DNA from: Agapetus fuscipes
Lineage: Eukaryota; Arthropoda; Insecta; Trichoptera; Glossosomatidae
Length of the DNA: 64,000 bases
Assembly: GCA_951799405.1 (NCBI GenBank)
Contig: CATOGX010000032.1
Coordinates: 44,974 to 108,973, forward strand
Direction of reading: 5' to 3'
Part shown: positions 22,901-37,900 of the stretch, in pieces
How positions within the stretch are numbered: the first letter of the stretch is position 1
Layout of the letters: each line of letters starts with the position of its first letter
Notes under the pieces: model-generated
The model's database searches: none
What the model saw: the letters and a program-made list of their open reading frames with translations, nothing else
Told to the model about the DNA's origin: nothing
Position numbers and translations under genes: made by a program

Positions 22901-25900
22901 TCTGAAGGAAGGAATGATTGAATGTGCTAAAAAAGTATGTGGGGTAACGAAAGGTGGAAAATTGAAAGGAGATGCCTGGTGGAATGATAGAGTGAAAGAA
23001 GCTGTGAAAGTTAAGAAAAAGTGTTATGAAAATTGGCTGAATGATAGAAATGATAGAAAGCTAGAAGACGAATATAAGATAGCTAAGAGAATGGCAAAGA
23101 CTATAATTTATGAAAGCAAGATGAATGAACAAAGAAAGATTGATGAAAGGATTAACAAAAGTTTCACCGACAGTAAGAAGGAATTTTGGAGGTGGATCAA
23201 TGCGGATAGAAATAAATCTTCTGCATTGACCACTCCGGGAGTCAAAAGTGCTGCCGGTGAGATGGTATGGGAGAATGAAGAAGTATGCAAGAGATGGAAG
23301 AACTATTTTCAAGAAATTTTTGGCCAGGGTGAAAGAAGAATTTATGAACAGACAGATGAAGAGAATGAATTGAAGATTTTGAAAGAAGAAATGAAAGTGT
23401 CTATTTCACGTCTGAAGAATGGGAAGTCTGCTGGGTTTGATGGTATAAATGGTGAAATGTTGAAAGCAGGAGGTGAATGTGTGATAGATTGGATGTTTGA
23501 ATTATGTAAGCTTTGTGTGAATGCAGGAGTGGTACCGATGGATTGGAGGAAGGCAGTCATTGTTCCCATTTACAAAGGTAAAGGGGACAAAAAAGACTGT
23601 CAGAACTTCAGACCAATCAGTCTACTCAGTATACCAGGAAAAGTCTTCTGTAAGGTCTATAATAATCTATAATCTAAGTTGCAAAGATATATTCATTTAA
23701 AGCTCTCAGATGTATGCCCACAAACCAACAAGTGTAGTTCGCGCTTACAAATGCTGAATGTGTACTTACAAATAAAATCCAAACCTCAAATGAACATAAG
23801 CCCCACAACTTTTGCCGACCTTCCCTGAAACAGGGGTGACATTGGCAAAGTGAACCATTTTTTACAGTATGGGTGGTCAGCCTCATACCAACCTATAAGT
23901 CAAGGAATATGAATGAATAATAAATTACATTTAAATATAAAAAAGAACAAAACCTTACAAAGAAATCTATACAAAAAAAGTCAAAAATTTCCTATGCAAA
24001 AAATGTAGCAAATGAATACACCAACATTAGAAATCAACATTGCAGATTAGCCGCCACTTCTTCCTGTCCTTGCATACTTCTTAAGGTGATTATAAAAAAT
24101 GTGATTCTGACTACTAGCAAAAGGGTTTCCGATATACAGTCCGGCTTTATGGCCGGTAGAGGCTGTGTTGATCAGATTTTCACTCTACGACAAATTGTTG
24201 AAAAACAATTGTCGGTGAGGGGGAAACTATTCACGGCCTTTGTGGATCTGGAAAAGGCTTTTGACTCAGTGGACAGAGGTATGTTGTGGGATGTTTTGAA
24301 AGCATACGGAGTGAATGGAGCTCTACTCAATGCGGTGCATGCGAACTATGAGAATAGTATGGCTTGCATTCGTATTGATGGTGAGTATAGTGAATGGTTT
24401 GAAGTTTTTAAGGGTGTAAGGCAAGGATGTGTGATGAGCCCATGGCTATTTAACATAGTCATGGACAAGTGTGTTCGAGATGCTAGACTTGATGATTGTG
24501 GATTAATGATAGGAGAGAGCAAAGTAAGCGTTCTACTGTATGCGGATGATGCAGTCCTTGTATCTGATTCAGCAGTGGAATTGCAAATGATGCTCTCTAG
24601 ATTGAACGAAGCTTTGAAAGGTAATAATTTGAAGTTGAATGCAAGAAAGACGAAAGTTTTGATTTTTGAAAGAGATGATGAAAATATGAATTATGAATTT
24701 AAAATTAATGGAATGAATGTTGATGTCGTAAATGAGTTTGTATATTTGGGAAGTAAGTTTGAAAAAGATGGAAGAATGGCCGGTGAATTTGAAAGAAGAA
24801 TAATGAAAGGCAGGTGTGTACTGGGTGCGACCGCTTGCATCGCCAGGAACCAAAATCTCTCAAAAAATGTTAGATTGGCGGTGCACGGTGGTATACTAGT
24901 GCCAACCTTGATGTATGGAAGTGAAGCCTGGACGGTGAGTGAAAGGGAAATTAGTAAAGTCCATACAGTAGAAATGGACTATCTAAGAAGCATGATTGGG
25001 AAAAAACGAAGTGACAGGGTGAGGAATGATTTTGTAAGAGAAGAATGTGGTGTAAGGGAAAGTGTGAAAGTGAAGATTAAAAGAAGTATGTTAAGATGGT
25101 TCGGGCATTTGGAGAGAATGAGTGATGAAAGATTGACGAAGAAAGTATATGTTGCTAGAATAGATGGATGTCGTGGTAGAGGAAGACCGAGAAAAGTATG
25201 GAAGGATCAAATCTCTGAAATAGCGAATGACTGGGATATCCAGAGTCATAATAAAAGGAGGACTTGTATGAAAAAGGTTATGACTCTGGATGAAATGAAA
25301 GAAGTATGCAAGGACAGGAAGAAGTGGCGGCTAATCTGCAATGTTGATTTCTAATGTTGGTGTATTCATTTGCTACATTTTTTGCATAGGAAGTTTTTGA
25401 CTTTTTTTGTATGGATTTCTTTGTAAGGGTTTGTTCTTTTTTATATTTAAATGTAATTTATTATTCATATTCCTTGACTTATAGGTTGGTATGAGGCTGA
25501 CCACCCATACTGTAAAAAATGGTTCACTTTGCCAATGTCACCCCTGTTTCAGGGAAGGTCGGCAAAAGTTGTGGGGCTTATGTTCATTTGAGGTTTGGAT
25601 TTTATTTGTAAGTACACATTCAGCATTTGTAAGCGCGAACTACACTTGTTGGTTTGTGGGCATACATCTGAGAGCTTTAAATGAATATATCCTTGCAACT
25701 TAGATTATAGATTATAGATTACCAATTATTTAATGATTTAAAATTGTAATTTAAGCAACGCCCTAAATGACTACAGCATGAGTTCTCAATATTTTTCGGG
25801 TGGCGACTTGTATCCAGTCGTTATTCCGCTAGGGGTGGCCAGTACCTCTGTAGATATATTTCCACTTTATTTATTTGTTCATTTTCTAGTTTGGTTTTTA

Positions 25901-28900
25901 TTTGTAAGTTCACATTCAGCATTTGTAAGCGCGAACTAACACGTGTTTGTGGGCATGCATTTGATGCGAGTTTTGATTGTTAATTTAGCTTTGCAACTTC
26001 GATTATAGATTATTACAGACTGTAACTGTAACTCTGTCACCATTCCGCTAGGGGTGGCCAGAGCCTCTGCAGAGTTGCCTCATTTTCATTATCGACGGAC
26101 TTTGGTCGTTTTCAATATAGCTTATTCGATCTCTGTTACAAAGATGTATTGACATTCAAGGCTTATTTATATTTAATGCACGCCTATAATATGCAGGCAC
26201 ATCTAAATTCACGCTTACACATCGCTGCCCTAGTTCAATACTCAGACATCTTAAAAAAAAACAAAAATGAGGTTATTTGAGATTTTGGTCCCCATGTAAG
26301 TACTTTAACTGGTTCTGTATGCAAACATTTAGGAAAAAATATTGTTTATGAGATATAAACGATATCCTACTATGGAATTATAGTAGTTTCAATCTCAAAC
26401 TTATTTCAATACTCAGACATCTTAACATGTCTGACCACAAAACTAAAATGTTTCTTATTTGTCATTTATATATGCAGACATTTCGAAATGTCCTTGTATT
26501 GAACCAGCTTATTTTGGGATTATTATTTCTATGCACGGACATTTTAAAATGTCTTACTATTGGACCAGATTTAAACAAGAAATCAACACATCCATATGAA
26601 GGAATTTTAAAATGTCTTTGTACAGATCTATAATATTTATTATATTTAAGTTCATAAAACAAATAACTGTGTTTGAACATTTTCATTGTGGCAATGAGTA
26701 GAACAAAAACCTAAAAAAATAATTCGAAATGAAAATAATATATAGATACCTATACCTATCTGTCATTAATTATTGTTGTGGTTTTTTCTGGAGCATTTTG
26801 AATTAAAAATAACACCATCTATGCTTTAATGGTGTGAAAATTGAATTACTCAAACATTCTACGGTAGATTGTGAGACGTAGAGGCAAACGGTAGCACTTG
26901 GGAACTGTGAACTACTTTATATTCGGCCATTATACAAACACGCCTACCGTTTGGGCCGCTTCATAGTTCAGGTTAAGGGAAAAAATGTGATTGTACAATC
27001 TGGCGCAGTGGTTTGGCAGGAGCTCAAGATCTGTCTTTCGTGCATTAGTAACAAAAATACAAATTGCCATCATGATTATTTGTATTTGGACATCTTTGGA
27101 AGAAAAATTTTGATACGGGTACATAACCTCAACTATTTTTGAAAATTTTTTGGAACAAAAACAAAATTACAGGAAGGAAAAATAAAAATTGTGTTATACC
27201 TACCGGATTTAAGAGGACAATATGGCACATGGCGCAAAATTAAAATTGTGGACTTTTATATGGACAATATATTTGTTTTTTTTAACTACTTATTTAAATA
27301 TATATATATTTTTTCTTTGTATATTTACTAACATTACTTTTAACTTGTTTAACTTTACTTTTTACTTTTTCTGTTTCAATTTTATGTTTTTTAGCTTAAT
27401 ATTTTTTTTTCTGTGTATATTTACTAACCTAAGTTTTTCAAATTTTGTTATGTAGAAATGGCCACCAACAATAATTTTGTACCTGCACGTTGTGGAAATG
27501 CCGCCACTAATTTTCATAGAAAGAATGAATGGGTTTTCGGGACATGGAATGTAAGGAAGATGAATGATTGCAAGGAGAAAGAAATTATGAATGTAATGAA
27601 AGAGAAACGAATAAAAGTAATGGGTGTGACTGAAACAAAAATGAAAGGAAATGGTGAGAAAGTATTAGTGAACGGTGAATTGTATATTTGGTCAGGTGTG
27701 GAAGATGGGAATGAAAGGCAAGGTGTAGGTGTGATTGTGAGTGAGTGTGTAAAAGGATGTATAACGGGTTATCGAAGAGTTTCTCCTAGGATTTTGGTTG
27801 TTAAATTCAAAATTAACAGTTTGAGACTTTTCTTGGTTGCCTGTTATGCTCCTGTTGATTCAGAGTGTATGGAGGTGAGAATGAGTTTTTGGAATGAATT
27901 GAATGCGGTTGTGCATGAAAGGAAAAATAATGAAAACATTGTAATTTTAGGTGATATGAATGGATGGATAGGTGCACAGAGGGATGAATGTTTGAAAATA
28001 ATTGGTCCTGGTGGGAGAGGTGTAGTCAATGATAATGGGCGACATCTGATTGCTTTGTGTGCGGAGCACAGTCTTTTTGCATCGAATACTTGGTTTCGGC
28101 ATAAGGATGTGCATCTGTACACGAGGCAGATTGTGGGAAGTCGCACAATCATTGACTACATCTGTGTGGATGAAAGATTGAGAGGAGCCGTAAGAGATAG
28201 CCGTGTCTACCGGGGGCCTGAAATAGGCAGTGACCACTATCTCTTATGTGCCAAAATAATGATTGGTGAAGTAAGAAAGAAGAAACGCAAGAGGAAAGTA
28301 AGATTGCCTAGAATAAAAGTAGAAAGGCTGAATGAAGAAAATGTGCAAGAGAAGTACGTATCAGAGCTCCACAAAATTTTAAGTGTGAGTGAACTTGAGA
28401 AGAGTGTGTGTGGAAAAGATATTGAAAGTATGTGGAAAGATCTGAAAGAAGGAATGACTGAATGCGCTAAAAAAGCATGTGGGGTAACGAAAGGTGGAAG
28501 ATTGAAAGGAGATGCCTGGTGGAATGATAGAGTGAAGGAAGCTGTGAAAGTTAAGAAAAAGTGTTACGAAAATTGGTTGAATGATAGAAATGATAGAAAG
28601 CTAGAAGAGGAATATAAGATAGCTAAGAGAATGGCGAAGAATATAATTTATGAAAGCAAGATGAATGAACAAAGAAAGATTGATGAAAGGATTAACAAAA
28701 GTTTCACCGACAGTAAGAAGGAATTTTGGAGGTGGATCAATGCGGATAGAAATAAATCTTCTGCATTGACCACTCCGGGAGTCGTGAGATGGTATGGGAG
28801 AATGAAGAAGTATGCAAGAGATGGAAGAACTATTTTCAAGAAATTTTTGGTCAGGGTGAAAGAAGAATTTATGAACAGATAGATGAAGCGAATGAATTGA

Positions 28901-31900
28901 ATATTATGAAAGAAGAAATGAAAGTGTCTATTTCACGTCTGAAGAATGGGAAGTCTGCTGGGTTTGATGGTATAAATGGTGAAATGTTGAAAGCAGGAGG
29001 TGAATGTGTGATAGATTGGATGTACGAATTATGTAAGCTCTGTGTGAATGCAGGAGTAGTACCGATGGATTGGAGGAAGGCAGTCATTGTTCCCATTTAC
29101 AAAGGTAAAGGGGACAAAAAAGACTGTCAGAACTTCAGACCAATCAGTCTACTCAGTATACCAGGAAAAGTCTTCTGTAAGGTGATTATAAAAAATGTGA
29201 TTCTGAATACTAGTGAAAGGATTTCCGATGTACAGTCCGGCTTTATGGCCGGTAGAGGCTGTGTTGATCAGATTTTTACTCTACGACAACTTGTTGAAAA
29301 ACAATTGTCGGTGAGGCGGAAGCTGTTCACGGCCTTTGTAGATCTGGAAAAGGCTTTTGACTCAGTAGACAGAGGTATGTTATGGGATGTTTTGAAAGCA
29401 TACGGAGTGAATGGGGCTCTCTTAGGTGCGGTGCATGCAAACTATGAAAATAGTAAGGCATGTGTCCGTATTGATGGTGAGTATAGTGAGTGGTTTGAAG
29501 TTTATAAGGGTGTGAGGCAAGGATGTGTGATGAGTCCATGGCTATTTAACATAGTTATGGACAAGTGTGTCAGAGATGCTCGACTTAATGATTGTGGATT
29601 GATGATAGGAGAGAGCAAAGTGAGTGTTCTACTGTATGCAGATGATGCAGTTCTTGTATCTGATTCAGCAGTAGAATTGCAAACAATGCTCTCTAGATTG
29701 AATGAAGCTTTGAAAGGTAACCATTTGAAGTTGAATGCAAGTAAAACGAAAGTATTGATTTTTGAAAGAGATGATGAAAGTATGAATTATGAATTTAAAA
29801 TTAATGGAATGAATGTTGATGTCGTAAATGAGTTTGTATACCTGGGAAGTAAGTTTGAAAAAGATGGAAGAATGACTGGTGAATTTGAAAGAAGAATAAT
29901 GAAAGGCAGGTGCGTACTGGGTGCTACCGCTAGCATCGCCAGGAACCAGAATCTCTCAAAAAATGTTAGATTGGCGGTGCACGGTGGTATACTAGTGCCA
30001 ACCTTGATGTATGGAAGTGAAGCCTGGACGGTGAGTGAAAGGGAAATTAGTAAAGTCCATACAGTAGAAATGGACTATCTAAGAAGTATGATTGGGAAAA
30101 AACGAAGTGACAGAGTGAGGAATGATTTTGTAAGAGAAGAATGTGGTGTAAGGGAAAGTGTGAAAGTGAAGATTAAAAGAAGTATGTTAAGATGGTTCGG
30201 GCATATGGAGAGAATGAGTGATGAAAGATTGACGAAGAAAGTATATGTTGCTAAAATAGATGGATGTCGTGGTAGAGGAAGACCGAGAAAAGTATGGATG
30301 GATCAAATTTCTGAAATAGCGAATGAATGGGATATCCAGAGTCATAATAAAAGGAGGACTTGCATGAAAAAGGTTATGACTCTGGATGAAATGAAAGAAG
30401 TGTGCAAGGACAGGAAGAAGTGGCGGCTAATCTGCAATGGTGATTTCTAATGTTGGTGTATTAATTTGCTACATTTTTTGCATAGGAAATTTCTGACTTT
30501 TTTTGGATAGATTTCTTTGTAAGGTTTTGTTCTTTTATATATTTAAATGTAATTTTTTATTCATATTCCTTGACTTATAGGTTGGTATGAGGCTGACCAC
30601 CCATACTGTAAAAAATGGTTCACTTTGCCAATGTTACCCCTGTTTCAGGGAAGGTCGGCAAAAGTTGTGGGGCTTATGTTCATTTGAGGTTTGGATTTTA
30701 TTTGTAAGTACACATTCAGCATTTGTAAGCGCGAACTACACTTGTTGGTTTGTGGGCTTACATCTGAGAGCTTTAAATGAATATATCCTTGCAACTTAGA
30801 TTATAGATTATAGATTATAGAAGCAAACTGGTCCAAAAATAAAAAGAAGAGACTTTTAAACTCTGGACTGGGTTATACAACAGAGGGTGGACTTCAGAGA
30901 CAAGGAAAACATATAGGAAGAGCTTGTGGAGAAAAATGTAAATTAAAATGTTCGGAAAAGTTTAATAACGAGCAGCGACAATTCATATTCATGAAATTTT
31001 ATGCCCTTTCTGACCGCAATAGACAACGTGACTTCTTTTCTAAGTGCATGGTAATAACAACTCCTCTCCCGGCCAAGCTTGAACATCAGGTGATCCCGCC
31101 GCCGCCGGATGGACGCCTGACGCAGCGTGTCAGGGACTCGGTTCGCGACGCTATATACGCACAGTGGCAAAGGTACTGGGACGTCACATCGTGTGACAAG
31201 GTCATCTACTCCTTTTTTCCGTCGATCAGGGAGCGCATGGCTGCGCGGTGGCTCGTCCCGGACCACTTCACCAGCCAGTTCCTCACTGGTCACGGGAAAT
31301 TTGCGCACTACCTTTTAGAACGGGGCGTCATCTCTCAGGGTGGAGGGGAGTGTTTGTGCGGACCCATTGCCCAGGACGTGCGGCACGTCCTGTGGGATTG
31401 CCCTCTGCTGCACTCTCAACGAGAGCTCCTCATCGACGCAGTCTGGCCGGCCGGTTCCGGACCGGTCGGCTACGCGGACCTCGTTGCCAGTAGAGCCAAC
31501 TACCTTGCATTCCGCCGCTTCTGCCAGTCCTGGTACGAGTTCGCAGCCGCGGGCTCAAGACTGGGCAGAGGTGACCATTAGCCCTCAGTCAGTCCTCGCA
31601 ACACCCATACATATTGACGTATGTACACCCATAACTTACTGCGCTCAGCGCGGATGGCAACTCGTTCGATACACGTCAATGAAGGGCTCCCGTCAGGCAC
31701 ATTAGCTTCAGTAACCTCGACGTTCTGGGGAGGGTGGGACTTCTTAGAGTCATGCGTTAGCCCCTGATTTGAGGATCCTCTTTTTCCTTTCTTGAGTAGA
31801 GTAACTTTAGCTGATTAACTTCAACGGGAAGGCCTTCCGCCGCCAAAAAAACATTGCAAGTGAAGTATCACCAAGTGAAGCGACTCCGCATGAGTTGTAT

Positions 31901-34900
31901 GAACTTGGTGGGTGGAGGCGGGTAAAGTGTCCTCGTAAATACTGCATGCAAAATTCGTCAAGAAAGGTCAATTATGCTTATTACTTATATTTAGATGAAA
32001 AAAGGATTCGCGTATGCAAGGCATTCTTCAAGAGGACCATTGCTATCACCAATACTGCAATTACGACTACCCAGAAAAAAATGGAACCTGAAGGCACAAC
32101 TAAAAAAGATCTCAGAGGTCGTCACAGCAATCATAAGACATTGCCTGAAGTGACAAAACAATCAGTACGAAATCATATTTACGAATTCCCTCGCGTGGAG
32201 TCCCACTATTGTAGAGCAGACACAAAGCGGCAGTATTTAGAAGGCGATCTATCTATTGCAGTAATGTAAAGACTGTATCTCACATACTGCACAGAAAACC
32301 AAATAATTCCAGCTAAACATTCCATGTATTCACATATTTTTAACACGGAATATAACTTGTCCTTCTATAAACCAAAAAAGACCAATGCGCTAAGTGTGCG
32401 GCATTTACAAATGCATCCCCAGAAGAGAAAGATAGCCTCAAACAAAGTCAAGACAACCACCTACTAGAAAAGACAGCATCACGATAAAAAAAAAAATCGA
32501 TGTAGCGAATGCAAGAGCGAGTGATGGAAATATACACGTATATGACTATGATCTTCAAGCTGTTGTGCCATTGCCCTTAGGAGAAGTGTCAACATTTTTC
32601 TATAAATCCAAATTGAATTTTATTAATTTCACTCTTTGCGATGTTTTAAAAAAATCTGGGATATGTTATTCATGGCACGAAAGCATCGCCAAAAGAGGAG
32701 CTAATGAAATAGGTACATGCGTATATCTTTTCCTAAAAACTCTGGGTATGAAAACAGAAGTCATTTTCTACTCAGATAATTGTGCAGGGCAAAATAAAAA
32801 CAAATTTATTTTAAGTATGTACTTGTTTGCAGTGCAAAACCTGCCAATTGATAAAATCACCCACAACTTTTTAATCACAGGCCGCACACAAAATGACGCA
32901 GACAATATACATTCGGTCATAGAAAGAGAGAAGAAGAGACTGACAAAAAAGGGTCCAATTTACACCCCTGCTCAAATGGCTATGGTATTGAAATCTGCGA
33001 AAAAAAGTGGCAAACCATACACCGTATACGAGATGAGCACAGACGACTTTTACAATTGGAAAGAGCTAAGCTCTAATATTGGGAAAAACTATAACACTGA
33101 TGAAGAGAGAAAGAAAGTAGCTGGGGGGAGTAATACACAGGTACCGTCAATGTTAACAGAAAACAGAGGGGAAGAAGTACAGGATTGGAATTACAGAAGG
33201 CATATTTAATTCCACCAAAAATAGGTGTCCACAAAAAACGCGACTTGCTGTCCCTTTGCGCATCAAATTTAATACCCAAATGCCACCATGCTTTCTTCGA
33301 AAGCCTTCCTGTTTCATTGAATGAGACCGGGGAAATACAGCAAAACAGTAGTGACTCGGATTGAATAGTGAATAATTTAATAATATTGGAGTAATTAAAA
33401 TTAAATTAGGCTGATTTATTTGGTGAGCGCTGTTTTTGTGTGTATCACACCTCAAGAGCCCTCTGCGAGCTTGGTCGTCGCTGTAGAAAGCGCCAATTCT
33501 CAAGCAAGACCCAGTTGTTGTAAGGCTGGATGGACCTTTTGATGACCGGTCTTTCGTAAAGGTTTATGAAGTTTTCAACCCAGCGAAGAGCAAATTTGAA
33601 AATATAAATGGTATATTTTTTGTGCTCCGCCGGGATTCGAACCCACGACCTTCCAGTTACGAGTCCGAAGTGTTACCACCTGGACTACGGACCTGGTAAT
33701 GTCATAATTTAATAAATGTAATAATGTATAAATGCATAAACAAATAGGAAATACAGCAAATCAGTAGGGACTAATTGAAATAGTGAATAATTTAATAATT
33801 TCAGAATAATGTAATAATTTAATAATAATAATTTATAAGTGCATAAACATGTTAAAAATAAAACTGTGTACTTCTTTCATTTAAAATAAATATAATGTTA
33901 TTTTGGACATCTTCAAGAACCCACCTCAATTCAGTTCAATACCAGGACATCATGAAATTAAAGTCTTTGTACATGGTTTCAGCCCTTGATGTGTTATCAG
34001 ATAAATTGTATATAAAAATTACACAACTTCTAACCATGTTTGATGTTTAAATTTAATGAAATGGTTTAACAGATGGGCAAAGAAAAGTTTCGGGGATATT
34101 TTATAATACATGCATATATACTGGTGCTATATGAGGATATGTTGAAATTTGAAGCCTTAATATAATGTTTTCGTAGATCTATATATACACGGTACTAGAG
34201 CATCCCTGATTACGTTAAAAAGAACTTAAATTACTTTAAAACAAAGTAAACTGTAATTATCATAGCGATTACAAACCTTCTTTTTCGATTTTCTCGAAAC
34301 TAGCTTTGTGTAAGATGTCTGAGTATTGAACTAGGGCAGCGACATGTTGCATGTGTACCTACATACATTTTTTTTTTTACTTTCTCTGAAATAGCGGTGA
34401 CATTGGCAAGTAAAAACATTTTTTACAGCATGGGTGGTCAGCCACATGCCAACCTACAAGTTAAAGAACACAAATATATGATCAACTCAACTTAACTAAG
34501 CTACACATATAGTGAAGCTTCTTGCCGCGTTATTGTCTATCCAGACAAATTTGGTTGGTGAAGACAATTTTAATTCACAAAACTATTTATAAAAAAGAAT
34601 GGTTCAACTTCAAAACTATCGATATATTTTTTTTTAAATCAAGAAAAAAACTCATTAAGTTAAAGATTGCGACCCTGGTGCGTGAGCCAATGGATTCACA
34701 CACACACGTCAAAATCGGGTGTTGTATGCGTAAGCTCGCGCGCCGGAAATTTCTTAGACAATGGGACGTGCTCTCAGCTCTGCATCTCAAGCTCGAATGT
34801 CGTTAAAACGAAATAAACAGCCGCTTTTATTCTGTAGCTTTTCGCCTAACAAAATTGTATGGAATTTTCGGAGCTGTTTTTTTATTGTATTTTGTTAAAT

Positions 34901-37900
34901 TAACATGCATTATCACGAAAAAAAAATGCGGTCAACTTTGAGTTTGATTAATAAACTTACTATTCATATATATTTTTTGTATACTTTCATTCATAAAATT
35001 CAAGTTATTCATTGAACCCAGATAGCATTATTTCGTAATATTTCATAAGTTTGTGTACATTTTGACAGAATTCAAATAACTTTTATCATTTTTGGAAACG
35101 GTCAATCTGTAAAGTATACATTTCTTTATTTTATTCTGACAGTAACAGATTTAAAAAAAAAAGTAAACATAATGGACATTTAAAACCCAGAACACCGTTT
35201 TGGAAGTATTCGCTCTATGGGGTCTTAACACCAAAAGAGGAAATAATGTGAGATATCCTGGGATTGCACTCTGGCCACTTAGTAAATTTATGTTATACTC
35301 ACTGTTCAGCCTTCAGCTCACTGTGGTGTCCATAGTCAATATAGAAGGCGGGATACTTCTTGTCTCCGCCTTGAGATTCGTCGAAGTTCAGCAGCTTCAC
35401 TCTCTCCCACTGATTGTACTTTTTGTTATAGGTCACAAAGTATTTGCCTGTAATTTTATGGAATGTAAAGCAAAAAAAGTAAAGAGCGTAAGGAATGTTA
35501 AGTAAAAGGTAAAGACTGAGGATTAAAAAATATTCATTGCCTGTTGAGGATTGGACTTAGAGTCACCTCAAATACCACCAACGCTTTCGTAATACTCGGC
35601 AACAAGTTAAAGCCATTCATTCATTGAATGAGGTATGCACATTTCTAAATGCCAAAAAAGTTTGTGACGTTACATGGTCGGGTTGTTAGGGTATTTTGTT
35701 ATTGGTTGCTAAGGACACTAGTTACATAGACGTCTTCCCAGTCAGAAAAATTCAAATTTCAAGCATCCATGCCATAATGTTCTGACTCTATTGTAACAAT
35801 ACACTTTCATGGCCTCAGGTTCACACCAGAATATTGTTTTACAGGATCTGTTGCATCAGAGTTCATCAGGAACTGGAGCTTTAGTGAATTTTGTGCATGT
35901 TTATATTAAGCTTTATCAGGGTGATGTTGACGCAAATATTTTTGTTTTTTTTTTTCAAAAATTTGTTCTTGTAAGATAGGTATATTATATTCATGGTCAA
36001 CATCAGAATTTTCATTAAAATCACGCACAATATATTCTTCCTTTTCATGTGTCATGTCAGGTTCCCCCAACTTTAGCGGTCATCTCGGCAAACATGTGTC
36101 TTGCGCCGTTTGGAACAGCTCCTCCACACTTCAGATGCCGGTCCTATAACTTATATATCACAGCTATGCCATCTGTATTCTCATCGCGCCTCAATTCTCC
36201 CTTTCAATATAAGGTGGTATTTTTCCTACAAAAGAATCAGTCTTTACCTGGAAGTATTTGCTCTGGTGTAGGTTTCAGCTGTGGTTTCTTTGAATTGGCA
36301 AATTTATCTGTAATCTCGTGCAAGGTTGGGTTCATGACGACTCTCCTCACATAGAACTCATGCGGGTTGGATATGTGGGTCACCACAACCTTCTCACACG
36401 AACCTACGACACAGAAACAGAGAAAATAAAGTAAGAAGATCACAGCGACTAGCCAACTGCTGATAATGTCCATCGGAGCAATGGGCGAAACTGTCCGGAA
36501 AGAATTAACCAGACCAAGGCTACATAGCCCGAAAAAAGTGATTGTTATGTCAACAAAAACCGGCCGTGAAAGCTTCAATGTACAATTAAGAGAAAATAAA
36601 ATATTTAAAGCATTGATATGAATAAAAGATGGAAGAATGGCCGGTGAATTTGAAAGAAGAATAATGAAAGGCAGGTGTGTACTGGGTGCGACCGCTTGCA
36701 TCGCCAGGAACCAAAATCTCTCAAAAAATGTTAGATTGGCGGTGCACGGTGGTATACTAGTGCCAACCTTGATGTATGGAAGTGAAGCCTGGACGGTGAG
36801 TGAAAGGGAAATTAGTAAAGTCCATACAGTAGAAATGGACTATCTAAGAAGTATGATTGGGAAAAAACGAAGTGACAGGGTGAGGAATGATTTTGTAAGA
36901 GAAGAATGTGGTGTAAGGGAAAGTGTGAAAGTGAAGATTAAAAGAAGTATGTTAAGATGGTTCGGGCATTTGGAGAGAATGAGTGATGAAAGATTGACGA
37001 AGAAAGTATATGTTGCTAGAATAGATGGATGTCGTGGTAGAGGAAGACCGAGAAAAGTATGGAAGGATCAAATCTCTGAAATAGCGAATGACTGGGATAT
37101 CCAGAGTCATAATAAAAGGAGGACTTGTATGAAAAAGGTTATGACTCTGGATGAAATGAAAGAAGTATGCAAGGACAGGAAGAAGTGGCGGCTAATCTGC
37201 AATGTTGATTTCTAATGTTGGTGTATTCATTTGCTACATTTTTTGCATAGGAAATTTTTGACTTTTTTTGTATAGATTTCTTTGTAAGGTTTTGTTCTTT
37301 TTTATATTTAAATGTAATTTATTATTCATTCATATTCCTTGACTTATAGGTTGGTATGAGGCTGACCACCCATACTGTAAAAAATGGTTCACTTTGCCAA
37401 TGTCACCCCTGTTTCAGGGAAGGTCGGCAAAAGTTGTGGGGCTTATGTTCATTTGAGGTTTGGATTTTATTTGTAAGTACACATTCAGCATTTGTAAGCG
37501 CGAACTACACTTGTTGGTTTGTGGGCATACATCTGAGAGCTTTAAATGAATATATCCTTGCAACTTAGATTATAGATTATTATATTATTATTATTATAGA
37601 TATGATTGAAATGTTAAAACTGTTATGCAGTTAGCTTACCCACGAGAAGTGGATGAATAACCAGTGGCTTCTTTACTGTAGAGGTTGTTGCGTTCTGTAC
37701 AAAATAATCTGAAATCAAAAGAATAGCACTGCACATTTGGTTTGCTAATTTCTTTTACTAGTCTACTACTAGTCTACTACAACTAGTTTTACTAGTCTTT
37801 TGTGATTTACAATAAAATGGATACTGAATTATTTTCCTTAATTTTAGGCAGATAACTGGCAAACTCCTTACTGTAGATAAAGGCAAAAAAATCACCGGCA

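Larger units (their letters stand above)
22372..25720 (+). mobile_element. 5'-truncated RTE-type LINE interrupted by an antisense copy of itself
   Basis: LINE sequence starts inside the endonuclease (AATGAAAACATTGTAATTTT) and ends in the tail at about 25720. At 23657-24081 it is broken by a minus-strand 3' end of the same family, flanked by TAAGGT on both sides (23651-23656, 24082-24087). Apart from this both halves of the ORF are open. Confidence 0.9.
27182..30830 (+). mobile_element. full-length RTE-type LINE with a 13-bp internal deletion
   Basis: Shares its 5' end (ATAAAAATTGTGT, then CCTACCGGATTTAAGAGGAC) with the copy at 46974. It has a T-rich 5' region, ORF, 3' UTR and (TATAGAT)-like tail. 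It is antisense to qin/RNF17. Compared with the intact copy, 13 bp are missing between 28783 and 28784. Confidence 0.9.

Noticed and set aside
25491..25703. 70-aa frame MRLTTHTVKNGSLCQCHPCF, seen in many copies
   Set aside because: It lies in the LINE 3' UTR after the stop codon. Recurrence follows from repeat copy number; older copies have it disrupted.
31248..31705. Two extra plus-strand frames with Arg/Ser-rich translations
   Set aside because: Alternate frames of the GC-rich R1-like ORF, which has the CCHC motif in the main frame.
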